Shown here: positions 39,301-48,560 of the stretch, piece after piece
Layout: each line of letters begins with the position of its first letter
How positions within the stretch are numbered: the stretch's first letter is position 1
Assembly: GCA_030549495.1 (NCBI GenBank)
Contig: JAUIRK010001052.1
Span: 372,001 to 436,000, forward strand
Source: Nectonema munidae
Taxonomy: Eukaryota > Nematomorpha > Nectonematoida > Nectonematidae
Direction: 5' to 3'
DNA length: 64,000 nucleotides
Translations under genes and position numbers: made by a program
The notes under the pieces: generated by a model
What the model saw: only the letters and a program-made list of their open reading frames with translations
Database searches by the model: none
Told to the model about the DNA's origin: nothing

Positions 39301-42300
39301 GACAGCCACCTCACTTCCGTATGAAAAGCAATGACGTGTATTCTGATCCGATATCCTCACAGATGACCTTGAAGAGACGACTATTTAGAGCAGATGTCAT
39401 AAGGTAGTTTACCATTTTAACCAGCGGTTTCAAGTTTGTCTTCATATCAGGAGGTAGAACTTTAGCAGAGAGAGCAAATCGGTGTATGAAATAGTGAACC
39501 GAAGTGAACCGAAGCTTACACCCGAGCTTGGAACCCAAATTTTCTTCCAAGCATAACAGAAGCGCCGTCAGTTGTGCAATCTACTAGCTTGGTCTATTGG
39601 AGTCCATTTTCTTTGAAAAGGTTTTCATAAGCTCGAACACGTCTTCTCCTTTTGTTGTAGTTGTCATTTCATTGATCAAGAGTAATTCACTTCGAATTGC
39701 ATCCTTAGTAGCATAACACACATATACCAGAAGCTGTACGCAGTTTGACACGTCCGTTGATTCGTCCAGTTGTATTGCAAATCCATATTTTGAGCCATGT
39801 ACTTCCGTAATGACTGGTTCAACAGTAGCCATTTCTGTAATACACCTCTGTATCGTTTTATTTGACACTGCTTCATCAACGATGCCATGCTTCGCCATTT
39901 GTTGTGAAAGGCTTTTTTTCCTTCGCCAAAAAAAGTGCAATTTCACAGGAGGCTGTCACAATACCAACCGACTGTGCAAGTGCGGATGAAGAGGCGCTAC
40001 AACCATTTATTGAGGAACTAGACAAGTTAATCGAAGAGGGATGGTATCGTCAAGAACAGATCTTCAATGTAGACGAGACTGATCTTTTTTGAAAAAAAAT
40101 GTCAGAAAAAACATACATACATAAAGAAGCCAAAAACATTCATGGTTTTAAGTCGTTCAAAGACCCAGTGACATTGCTTTTAGGTGGCAATATTGCAGGC
40201 CACAAGCTTGTCTCATTTATAGGTCTCAAAATCCACGTGATTTAAAGTATGTCAACAAGCACACATTGTCAGTTTATTACTGTGCAAATGCAAAGGCATG
40301 GATGACTCATCTTCTATTTGAAGACTGGTTTATCAATTGCTTCGTGCCTGAATCCAGACAATATTCCCTTGAAAAAGACATCCCATTCAAGATCCTGCTT
40401 CTTCTTGATCATGCTTCAGGCCACCCCAAACATATTGGAGACCTACATCCAAATGTGAAAGTTGTCTTCCTTCCAAAAAACACCACTTCAATCCTTCAAC
40501 CCATGGATCAGGGAGCAATTTCTACATTTAAAGCACATTATCTGAGCATCACTTTTGCCAAGGCAGTAGCTGCAACAGAGAACGATGAGATGAATCTTCG
40601 GGAATTCTGGAGGGACTACAACATTTTGAAATGTATCAAGCATATTGATGAAGCTTGGAAGCAAGTGACAGAAAAGGGTATGCAAAGTATATGGAAAAAA
40701 TGCCTTAAAAGATTTGTGAATAATTTTAATGGGTTTGATTATGAAGAAAATTCGGAAGTAATAAATAAGAAAATTGTTTATCTTGCAGTTGGAAGTTGAC
40801 TCTGATGATGTACAAGAGTTAGTTGATGATGTACAAGAGTTAGTTGACGATGTTCAAGGGGAGTTAAGTAATGAAGATTTGTTAGAGTTAGAAGAATAGC
40901 GAAAACTAGAAGAAGTAGAAAATGAAAAAGAAAAATCTGAAGAGGTACAAAAGAAGTTTACTGCAAAAGGCTTAGCAAGTGCATTTGCAAAGATAAATGA
41001 AGCTATGTTGGAAATAGAAGCGATGGACCCCAATGTAGGACGCTTTACAAAAGTTGAGAGAAACATGAACGAAACACTCAGATGTTATCGTGAGATCTAC
41101 GATCACAAAAAGAGACAGACGACTCAGATGTCGATTATAAGTTTTTTTTAGAAAAGCTAAATCTCCAAGTGTTAGTTTTCCTTCCCCTACCTCGTCAGTC
41201 TCACACCCACAAACTTCAGAATCTTTCCTCCTCGGGCCCTCACGTGAGAATGGTGTAAACCTCGAAGACTTTGGGCCCTCTAGTGAGCGTAATGAAGACA
41301 TCGACGACCCAGATGCAATTCCAGAAAGCGAAAAATTCGAAGGCTTTAATTTAGGAATTGTTCATGATTTTTTCAGTGTTAAAATTTCAAAATAATAAAA
41401 TTTCAAAACATAAAATACTGTAATCTCTTTATTTATGTACAGTATGTACTTCTTAACAAAAAAACAATAGTAAGTAAAGAAAGAGAAAAGGTAAAGAATT
41501 ACAGTATAGTATCAATGGCCTATAGGTGAGGAATACAGTAGCCTACTGTACAAATACATGCCTTGCAAAATGTCTACTTAAGCGGGTTTCGTTTAACGAC
41601 CAAATCACTTAACGACGGGATTTACAGAACGTAACCCTGTCGTTAAGTGAGGACCACTGTACTTTATATTTTTTTTTACAAAATTGGTGAAATTTAAATA
41701 CTATACTTCCAGCGAAAATATTTAATTTAATTTGCATATCGCATATACATTAGTTTAAAAAAATCCAAAATTGTTGGGGTGGGGGAATAAGCTTTTCATT
41801 TGAAAATGAAGTAGTCTATCAGGCACACTACAGGAATTGATGAAAGGACATTTGATTGATAGAGAAAACAACTGAAAACAAATGACTGAAGGTTATCAAA
41901 ATCTTATTAATTGAGTTTAACAGTATTTATTCTTTTAGTTTTACAAGACAACTCGGGACTTTGCATAGATTTCAACCGCTTAACAACTTGTTTAAGCGAG
42001 AGAGCGCTCTCCAGTCCCAGCTAATTTGGCAACTTTCTTTTTTTAATTTTTACCTATATTACAAAATCTGATCAAAATTTTTATTATAAATTCTTCTTAT
42101 ATTGCAAAGAATATTAGAAAATGAGTTACTAGAATCTTGAAAAAAAATCGCTGATATTCAAAGAGTAAAAATTTTATCTCTCCACAATGGTTAATGGTAG
42201 GTAGAGTATCTATAAGTAATACTAGTGTTATTGCTATTATGATAAATTGAAAGTGCCATTTCCAAACGCTTATATTAGCCTACATCCTTGTAATTTATGG

Positions 42301-45300
42301 TTGTCATGAATTGAAATAGATATATTTTTTGTAGGGGAACTCGCAGTTAAGATGTGTAGAGGCGTTCTCACTACTCGCGCATCTCTTCTCACTTTTAGTA
42401 AAAAGTCGCACTCAATTTTTTTGCGTTTTAAACTAAGCGATATTTGATTAAAATAACTTTAGATTAAAATTTTCAAAATATTTTAGGTGTGGTGGCTTTC
42501 GATCATGAATCTTATCTCTTGTTTCCGAAGTTGTTTGATAAATTAATTGAACACTACCAAGGCTATTTTAGCGAACATTTAGACACTCGACCAAATCTTA
42601 ATCCCACTCCATTTACAGGCTTAGAAGAAATTAATCATAACAACATACAAGCTGTTAGAATTACAATGTCAAGAAATTTAAACAAATTTCCTTTCATCTC
42701 TGGAGCAACGATAGAAGAGAAGTCATTTATTGAAGAAATCTTATGTCACATGATACAATCTCTGCCAAAGAGCTACAACGGTTAGAGCTTGTTACTAACT
42801 TTTTTTTGTACTAAATTATTTTTTAATTTTATAGGCTTTTACTACAGTTATTCAACTATGAGTGAAGAAGACATTTCAATGCTAAAGACACAACTTGTAT
42901 GGATACCAAAGCCGTGCAAAATGTGTCAATACTATGGCTTTTTGAAAGAATGGCCCATTTCTAGAGGCATATGGCTCTTTAAAGAAAACAAAATGAGCAT
43001 AGCAATCAATATTTATGATCATTTACAGTTCTCAATTGTTTCTGACGGTAACAATTTCTGTGTTCTTTTGTGAAGATTTTAAAGCATAAACTCTTAATTT
43101 AGGTTCAAATATTTATAAAACTTTCAAGGATTTGTGCTCACTTGTTGAGTGTGTGGAAAAACAGTTGGCGAAAAGTTCCCTGTATTTTGCATGGAGTCCA
43201 AAATATGGCTATTTAGGTCCCTTAATAACGGACATAGGAACGGACATGATCTGTAGTGTAATTTTCAAAAACATGCCTTGTTTTGAATTGACAGACGAAA
43301 ACGAAAATAAGATAAAAAATCTTATAGGCAAAGTTTATAAAAATAGTGTTGGACCTTTAGAGATTTCATGGATAGACTCCACACTGAACATGCAATACTT
43401 TTCTACGATTGGTGTGTTTGAGACGAATCAACTCTTTTCCTTTATTTATTATTTAGTTTGCTTGCTAGCAATAGAAAAAGAGAACGTTGTTCCTATCACG
43501 AGCTTTGACTTAATTGCGGATAACTTTCCCTTCATCATTAGCCACTGTAACAAAGCGTCGAAAGCATTAACCTTCGCTGTGTACTCTAGTTGGATAAACT
43601 TCGAGGAAAAAGACATCTATATCGACAAGATGTTGGAAAGGGGAATAAATACTCAGCAAGTATTTGCAGACGAAGACAGCATTTTAATGCCCAACCTCGA
43701 CGCCTACTCCACCTACAAGGACATCATTAGCTACATCACAAGCAGCCAGGAATGCGTTATAAAAAATGTTGCTTCTGAGCAATCCTATCCCAAATTCAAG
43801 TTCCATTCTCCCTTCAAAGCGTTTTGCAAAGAATTTTACTATGTTTCCTTCAGAAACGTGAGTAACATTGACTTCGTAATAAAAGCTTCAAGGGGGAGCC
43901 GAAAAAAAATCTTCACACTTTTCTCTCAATTCCTTGAGAAGAATAATCTTGAAGGCAATTTTTATCCAATAGATTACTACAGCGAAGAAAGAGACAAGGT
44001 GAAAATCAACTTTTTTACTGAGTTTACTCATAACTATAGCAAAAAACTCTGGGTTAGAGATGATAATAGTATATACGTCTTAATGAATGAAGTGGAACAC
44101 TTTACCATTTTCAAATTTTTCAAAGGCTCCGAAGACTACAGAGAAGCTTTTGCCGATTTTCTCCAATTCCTAACTCTCCTTCAAAATGAAATGGCAGCTC
44201 TTGGCTTCCCCTTCCTCTTTCAGAATGACAAGTTCATGACGAGCAAACCTTCTCTCTCACTTTCAACGTATTTCGTGGGCATATTTTTCAATTACAACAA
44301 ACTGAGCAATCACATGAATCCTTTCTTCCTTAATCTGATGCTTTCAAAGTTGGGGATCGAGTGCTCCTTTCAAAGCGAGAGCATGGAACTTCTCTGTATT
44401 TCGGATAAGTCTGAGCACTCATTTGAGTTGGGTGATAAAATATTTAGTTTCATCAAGAAGCTTGAAATCCTTCAAACCATATTCAATAATAAAGACGAAG
44501 GCAAGTGCTCTTTGAATAAATGCCTCTTAAACTTAGGCACCGCTGAAAGAAAGAGTGTAATCAAGCAGAACTCGAGTGTTTCCTTGTACTCCACCATGCT
44601 TAATCACAAGCCTTTAATATTCCGTGTTTTAGATCAGAATCTATTTGATGAGTTCAGCAGCATTGAAACAAAGAGCAGAGACACCCTGATTAAGTGCATG
44701 CAAATAGCTCTGGATAACTTCGACAAGGAGATCCTAGGTTTTCTCATTTATTCCAAAGAGTGTTTCAGTGTATTCAACAGTATTATAGAGAAGTGCTGTA
44801 TACTCCTGAATTACAACTGCAAGTTGAATTCCTTCAAGGAATTGCCCTGCTTTCCCAGTATAAAAGTCAGTCTTGACAATAGATACGTTACTTCGCTTAG
44901 TCTGAGTGCTTCTCTAAACCTCGACAAGTTTCCTTTTATTCCTGCGTGTTCCAGAAAGGATATGATAACAGTTAAGGCGAATATTTTGAAAACTCTTTTG
45001 AATTGGGAAGGAGAGAGTGTGGAGTTCAAGGCGTTGAGCGAAGAAGTTATAAACGCGGATTTAGAGGCAAGCAATTTCAACACCAACTTACTCATGGATT
45101 ACTACTTGATGAAAAAAAACTGGCCGCACTACCGAGCCAAATGGATCTCCGAAAATAAAAATATCTTAGTGTACATCAACTTAGAAGACCACTTCCAAGG
45201 AATCATGAACTTTGATCTGAAAGACGTGTGGGCCCAAATGAATGACGTTGTCATATTTTTGAAAATTTTGAAAAAGAACCTGAAAGATAATGGCATTCAA

Positions 45301-45579
45301 GTGTGCATGAGTGAGAAGTATGGTCTGATCACGACATGTCCCTCAAAACTGGGCACAGGCCTTAAAATCAAAGTGGACTTGAGAGTGCCCAACCTCATTC
45401 AAAATAAAATGTATGAAAGCGTGATAAGCAAGTTTGGCTTAATTCCCTTCAAGCCCAGCAAGCCTGAGACTTTAACGCTCATTAACGCTGTTTCGTCTTC
45501 TAGGACAGAAGTGGAGTTGTTGGAAGATGTGACGGAGTGTTCAAGATGCTTGATAGCGAAAGAGATGGAATGTGAATGA
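30082..45579 (+). CDS. three-domain creatine-kinase-like protein, predicted inactive (five exons)
   Basis: Exons 30082-30350, 36516-36754, 42487-42780, 42835-43047 and 43103-45579 join without a stop into 1163 codons. Residues 1-115 are an acidic leader. Then come three creatine-kinase (CK)-clade domains: D1 about 116-460, D2 about 473-803, D3 about 815-1163. D1 shows DDFPEIS, SGFTFEDHIQPGID, WPISRGIW; D2 shows GNFYPIDYYSEE; D3 shows CPSKLGTGLK. Order and length match sperm-flagellar three-domain CKs (about 1,170 residues). CK transfers phosphate between ATP and guanidino compounds. Here R236 is Gln332/Thr673/Gln1037, R292 is Ile388/Phe729/Lys1093, and E231-E232 is Ile-Tyr/Glu-Val/Leu-Glu, so no domain looks active (rabbit CK numbering). 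Cys283 survives only in D3 (Cys1084). I infer a structural or regulatory pseudoenzyme kept under selection; a sperm role is a guess from architecture. Exon 1 is the least certain part. Confidence 0.85.
31548..31830 (-). mobile_element. LINE reverse transcriptase scrap in intron 1
   Basis: On the minus strand a 75-codon frame reads LLDLIRVFDSVAHNLIIEKF, then SYGFELEALRFF and FSYRTQIVSN. This is the 'LDLsKAFDtVdH..Ll.KL..yGi.g..l.wf.sYLsnR.Q.V' block of Jockey/CR1-type non-LTR reverse transcriptases. Only this segment of the palm remains. It belongs to a different clade from the LINE at 3921, whose motif is FLDIDNSFNSPWH. Confidence 0.75.
31854..32299. mobile_element. 446-bp hAT-type MITE
   Basis: The left end CAGGGGCGGATCTAGAA and the complement of the right end CACTGGCGGATTTAAAG are imperfect inverted repeats, each followed by a G-rich block. 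TTTAG flanks both ends (31849-31853 and 32300-32304) as a probable target duplication. The inside is non-coding. CAG-GGCGGAT tips of this type are common in hAT-derived MITEs. Confidence 0.7.
32600..32880 (+). repeat. RTE-type LINE 3' end or SINE with RTE tail
   Basis: GGTTAGCGTCAGGAAGGGCATCTGGCCGTGAAA, here split as TTAGCGTCAGGAAGGGCATC and TGGCCGTGAAA, is the well-known 3'-terminal signature of RTE-clade LINEs and the SINEs they mobilise. It is followed by GGGGACCCGGTGTAGTC and an AGA-rich tail (AAGAAGAAGAAG) at 32845-32860. The 82-codon frame across it is fortuitous. Confidence 0.65.
33967..35664 (+). mobile_element. hAT transposon with BED finger, decayed but end-to-end
   Basis: The ends are inverted: ATTAGTGCTCTGCGCG at left and CGCGCAGAGCTCTAAT at right, each beside GC-rich sub-terminal sequence (GGGCTCGCCCCCACGG near the left). 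The + strand transposase starts with a BED zinc finger at 34194-34290 (CKVCFQAF, then RRHKC), continues with AKDLRPFETIGC, and ends at about 35095-35250 with SIMATSATSERNFSLAG, then RRSSLKSSGINDILFLNS, the hAT dimerisation domain. Several stops and frameshifts separate these parts. No convincing 8-bp target duplication was found. It sits inside intron 1 of the kinase-like gene. Confidence 0.85.
36335..36405 (-). repeat. tRNA-like SINE head
   Basis: On the minus strand TGGCATAATGATGAGAGC is a good A box and TAGTTTCGATTAC an approximate B box, about 40 bases apart with CAGGGTCTCGATCC between them. Without a tRNA 3' acceptor this reads as a SINE head or tRNA pseudogene, not a functional tRNA. 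Confidence 0.45.
36516..36754 (+). CDS. exon 2 of kinase-like gene: domain 1 N-lobe
   Basis: Acceptor TTAATTTTGTAG|A and donor CCAT|GTAAAAC. It encodes ENEATAPQDS, then EDDFPEISHDN, FLTRSIYNEYKDLAT and SGFTFEDHIQPGID. These line up with CK 'EDEFPDLS.HNN', 'vLTpelYaeLr.k.T' and 'SGFTLDDVIQTGVDNP'. The last base with the first two of exon 3 forms TGT (Cys170), restoring the CK-like CVVAFDHESY that corresponds to 'GCVAGDEESY'. This clean join supports both the splice sites and the homology. Confidence 0.88.
37451..37806. repeat. palindromic MITE split by a second hAT MITE
   Basis: Outer arms of about 50 bp (37451-37500 and 37752-37804) are imperfect inverted copies (TAAAATGGCGAAATT ... AATTTCGCCATTTTA). 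Nested between them, 37503-37692 is a 190-bp element with inverted ends TAGTAGTGGGATTC and GAATCCCACTACTG and an inner GCCGGTTCGCACCGGTTCG palindrome, typical of widespread hAT MITEs. The inner element appears inserted in the outer one. Confidence 0.65.
38292..39930 (-). mobile_element. hAT transposon, ZBED5/Buster-like, truncated
   Basis: Minus-strand pieces: 39946-39590 with KYGFAIQLDESTDVSNCVQL and ELLLINEMTTTTKGEDVFE (the first catalytic Asp lies in LDESTD); 39550-39311 with LGSKLGCKLRFTSVHYFIHR; 39360-39001; and 39062-38781 ending near the C-terminus. These match the order of ZBED5/GTF2IRD2-type transposases. A Charlie-like tip, CAGGTTTTCCCAACCTTTTTG, at 38292 is the element's 3' end. 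The N-terminal side stops at about 39930, where a Tigger on the other strand begins. It has several frame breaks. Confidence 0.85.
39931..41659 (+). mobile_element. Tigger (pogo-type) transposon, 5'-truncated
   Basis: The DDE_1 transposase on the + strand begins inside the coding region: ASADEEALQPFIEELDKLI, FNVDETDLF (first Asp), then KTYIHKEAKNIHGFKSFKD and VTLLLGGNIAGHKL. A continuous frame (40266-40799) holds LLLDHASGHP (second Asp; the usual Asn after it is His) and TTSILQPMDQGAI (third Asp), giving a DDD triad. Acidic C-terminal sequence follows to about 41400. The 3' end is a sub-terminal palindrome (TCACTTAACGACGGG ... CCCTGTCGTTAAGTGA) and GGACCACTG at 41659, followed by TA. The CENP-B-type DNA-binding half is missing. 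Frame breaks make it inactive. Confidence 0.88.
41662..42486. other. end of intron 2, no gene
   Basis: AT-rich intronic sequence ending in AATATTTTAG at the exon 3 acceptor. Nothing else recognised. Confidence 0.5.
42487..42780 (+). CDS. exon 3 of kinase-like gene: domain 1 hinge and substrate lobe
   Basis: Starts after TTTTAG and ends AACG|GTTAGA, phase 1 at both ends. It encodes VVAFDHESYLLFPKLFDKLI (CK 'VAGDEESYEVFkdLFDpvI'), then NLNPTPFTGLEEINHNNIQA and VRITMSRNLNKFPF (CK 'LNPdnLqGGddLDPNYVlSSRVRTGRSI.GF'). Arg227 keeps the R130 position, but Thr229 replaces R132, one of the ATP-phosphate arginines. The following intron is only 54 bases. Confidence 0.92.
42835..43047 (+). CDS. exon 4 of kinase-like gene: domain 1, WP-RGIW block
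   Basis: Acceptor TTTTATAG|GC, donor GACG|GTAACA, phase 1 at both ends. The junction Gly268 precedes FYYSYSTMSEEDISML (CK 'GrYYpLteMtE.dqq.L'). EWPISRGIWLFKENK follows (CK 'DWPDARGIWHNdNK'), then INIYDHLQF (CK 'VNEEDHLRV'). Arg311 at the R215 position is kept. The E231-E232 pair is Ile-Tyr and R236 is Gln332. The following intron is 55 bases. Confidence 0.92.
43103..45579 (+). CDS. exon 5 of kinase-like gene: end of domain 1, all of domains 2 and 3
   Basis: An 825-codon exon (with stop TGA at 45577) without a break. It continues D1 (KTFKDLCSLVECVEKQLA; FAWSPKYGYLGPLITDIGT, where CK has 'TCPSNLGTGLR'). D2 runs from NFPFIISHCNKASKALT through YYVSFRNVSN, GNFYPIDYYSEE and LWVRDDNSIYVLMNEVEHF to LGDKIFSFIKKLEIL. 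D3 runs from FRVLDQNLFDEF through NRYVTSLSLSASLNLDKFPF, CSRKDM, WPHYRAKW, INLEDHFQG and ITTCPSKLGTGLKIKV to RTEVELLEDV. D3 has Ser938 and Ser940 at R130 and R132. D2 is the most diverged, with Lys720 at Cys283. Homologous domains without homologous introns suggest intron loss. Confidence 0.95.
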
Positions 45580-45764
45580 CTTTTCACTGGCGTTTCTTCA
45601 AGATCGTTGCTAAGGCCTGGTCATTTTGCAAGACACTACTACAACTTTTTTCATAAAAAGGCAAAAGAGTGCAGGTGTGTGCCTACGCTTCTTTATGTCT
45701 ACATTTTTATGATATAAATTAAATATTGTTGTAGTAGTTTGCATAATCTCATATTTATATAATT

Positions 45765-45770
45765 AATAAA
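45765..45770 (+). promoter_or_regulatory. polyadenylation signal of kinase-like gene
   Basis: AATAAA lies 186 bases after the stop codon, followed about 20 bases later by TTTGCTTTCA. It is the first AATAAA downstream of the stop, so the 3' UTR is probably about 200 bases. Confidence 0.65.
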
Positions 45771-45789
45771 GATATTGAACTTTGCTTTC

Positions 45790-47137
45790 AAGGAAAGATT
45801 TAATGCTTCCATTATTATTATTATTATTATTAGTGGATAAATCACTCTTGATCTTGCTCAAATCTAACAGGTTTCCAAGAACACCAGGAAAGTTGCCTTT
45901 TTTTAAACAAAGGAAAATATATCTTCATAATGTGAAATTTGCAATCGCTTTAACTAAACTTTACCACTTCAAGAAGAAAAACTTTTTTCGGGCAATGTGA
46001 ACGATAAAATCTCTAGTAACAAATGACCAAGAAGAAGGAGAAATTCGTTTTGCAAAATGTATCAACAAGTGGCAATGTGTTTAAAAATGAAATTTTTTTA
46101 GTTGAATTTAACATAAAATAAGTATACGAAGATTAAAAAGTAAATATTATCATGAGGGCCAGGAAAAATGGCCCTAACAAAATGTTATGCAATTAAATTC
46201 GTATTTTTGCAATCTAGATAGAAATTCTCTACTCTCTGGTAATCTCATAACCAAGAGCTCCCAAAACACATTCAGGATTTGTTTTATATCTGGCTTTTAT
46301 TTTTTCAATGTCTTAAATGAGTTAAATATATAATAAATAAATGATGAAGTTTAAAAGCAATTCGAGTTCTTCACAAATCATTAAATATATTTAAAAATAT
46401 TTTGCAGCTATAAAGTTTCTTTCTTTTTCTCATAATATTTTTAATTTAAAAAAGACCCCTAAAAGAAGCTTGTCAGTTTTGTAATAGGTACTTACTGAAA
46501 TTTCACAATCATTAATTTCTATAATGCCTTTGATTTCATGTTGAGTAAATCGGTTATCTAAGTATGCTGTTATATTAGATACATCTTCGGGAAAAATGAT
46601 TCTGTTAGATGCAGTATAAGGAAAGCTTGTATAATTTTTGTTTGTCAACTAACGCAACGAATTTGCGATCGTTACTTGTTATGAAACACTTCCGTTGATC
46701 TTGACTCTTCAAATTTATTACTCAATTTGTATAAGGGTTGACAAGTGCTCAACCAACTTCTAAATGGGCCTTAACCCATTTTGGGTTATTGTGAAAAATT
46801 TGGGAAAATTATTGTCAGGGTTAGGAATAATTTAGTATTAGCAATAGTGTTAGTTAGATGTGAGGTTAGACTTAGTGTTACCGCAATTTTACGTATACAT
46901 TTTTTGACATCTTGACACAAACTTTCCTATTTATTTGTATTAATACACGTCTGACACAAAACATCTACTCTAGACATACATACAGACGAACACATAGATA
47001 CATACGTAATACGGATTATTATCAAAAGAGTGACATGACAAAAGAGTGACAAAATATACAAAAATTAAAAAGTTTTACTTACCTACCTATCCTTGCATAA
47101 AAAACTCTTTTGATTTGTCACTCTTTTAATCTCTATT
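45790..47137. other. AT-rich stretch between gene and TTAA element
   Basis: No gene. An ATT run lies at about 45811-45834. Near 47026-47128 the words AAAAGAGTGACA and TTTGTCACTCTTTTA form a long imperfect hairpin, perhaps a tiny MITE. A 72-codon minus-strand frame at 46430-46648 has no recognisable domain. Confidence 0.4.
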
Positions 47138-47329
47138 TTAACCCTATTAGTGCTGGGGGCGGGGCTTAAAACGCTCCCCTTCACTAAAAAATTAATTGTA
47201 GAAAATTGGCTCCCTTCAAATTTTGTGACTTTTCCTAAAATCGCTAGCTGCATCTTTTGAAACCATTTTCATGGTAGTTGAATGACCCTTTCATGTCCAA
47301 AACTGTCAATCAAAATAAAAAATTAAAAT

Positions 47330-48560
47330 TTTTCAGCAAAATTTTGACATTATCTGTACTTAACCTTGTAACTTAGGATCTATATTATATAATACCTATA
47401 AAATTTATAATTATGTACAGTTTGGAACGCAAAACACTTTATATATTTAATTTTTTCAATAATCATGGCTACTTTTTAGAAAATGTCAATCAAAATATAC
47501 CTTCAAATTTAACATAAAATATATGTTTTTATACTAAATCGGCCATGCTGTTTTCATTTCTGGACTCATTTTTTACATTTAGGATTTGAAAATACCTATA
47601 AGTGTTAATCAAATTTGCGGTTTACTTCTGAAAATTGTCTCCAAAAACATTCCTTCACATTTTACATAAAATATATGTGTTATACTAAATCAGCCATGCT
47701 GGTTTCATTTCTGGACTCATTTTTTACGTTTAGGATCTGAAAATATCTATAAGTGTTAATTAAATTTGCGGTTTACTTCTAAAAATTGTCCCCAAAAACA
47801 TTCATTCAAATTTTACAATTAAATATATGTTTTTATACCAAATCAACCATGCTAGTTTCATTTATGGACTCAATTTTTGCAGTTTGAATTTGAAAATACC
47901 TATAAGTATCAATCAAATTTGCGTTTAGTTCTAAATTTGTTTCCAAAAATATTGATTCAAATTTTACATGAAATATATGTTTTTATAGACAATAGATCAT
48001 GATGATTTCATTTCTGAACACAGTTTTTGCATTTAGAGATTTTACTGCTAGTGTCAATCAAATTTACGGTTTATGTCTGAAAACTATATCCCAAAATATT
48101 CACTCTAATTTTACATGAAATATATGTTTTTATACCAATTCGACCATGATAATTTTTATTTCTGAAATCATTTTTTGCATTTAGTGGTTTTAAATGTCTG
48201 AAAGTGTCAATCAAATGTTCGATTTACGTCTAATGTCTACAGAAATATTTTTGAAATTTAAATAAAATATCTGTTTTTATGCCAAATGGAAGATGCTGGT
48301 TTCATTTTTGGACTCAGGTTTGGCATTTTTGGTTTTAAAATATCTGAAAGCTTCAATCAGATTTGCGGTTTACTTCTAGATACTGTCTTCAAAAATATTT
48401 TCAAAAAAATAAAATATCTGTTTTATACCAAATCGAATATGCTTATTTTATTTCTGTACTCGATTTTGGATAATACGGTTAAAAAATATCTCGAAGTGGC
48501 AATTGAATTAGTAATGTATGCCTGAAAATCAGTTCTGTAAAAAATTTTCAAAAAATGGCT
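47330..48560 (+). repeat. tandem array 1, ~148-bp unit, about 8 copies
   Basis: The words AAATATATGTTTTTATACC, then CATGCTGGTTTCATTTCTGG, GACTCATTTTTTGCATTT, and GTCAATCAAATTTGCGG recur in this order at starts near 47519, 47667, 47823, 47971, 48118, 48264 and 48411, a spacing of about 146-154 bp. Divergence rises towards the 3' copies. Confidence 0.85.

Noticed and set aside
44811-45095. 94-codon minus-strand frame
   Set aside because: Shadow of the domain 3 coding sequence.
36516-45579. Assignment as an arginine kinase
   Set aside because: Some blocks (KFPFI after the R130 region) look arginine-kinase-like, but LNP-GLEEIN, GFTFEDHIQPGID and TCPSKLGTGLK follow the creatine-kinase clade pattern, and the three-domain layout is known from CKs.
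43103-45579. An independent single-exon gene starting inside exon 5
   Set aside because: The frame enters through an AG acceptor in mid-domain 1, and the upstream exons supply the missing N-terminal half in phase.
46430-46648. Missing C-terminal half of the hAT at 50.6-52.1 kb
   Set aside because: A minus-strand 72-codon frame lies on the expected side, but it shows neither the TRW nor the SER-FS motif.
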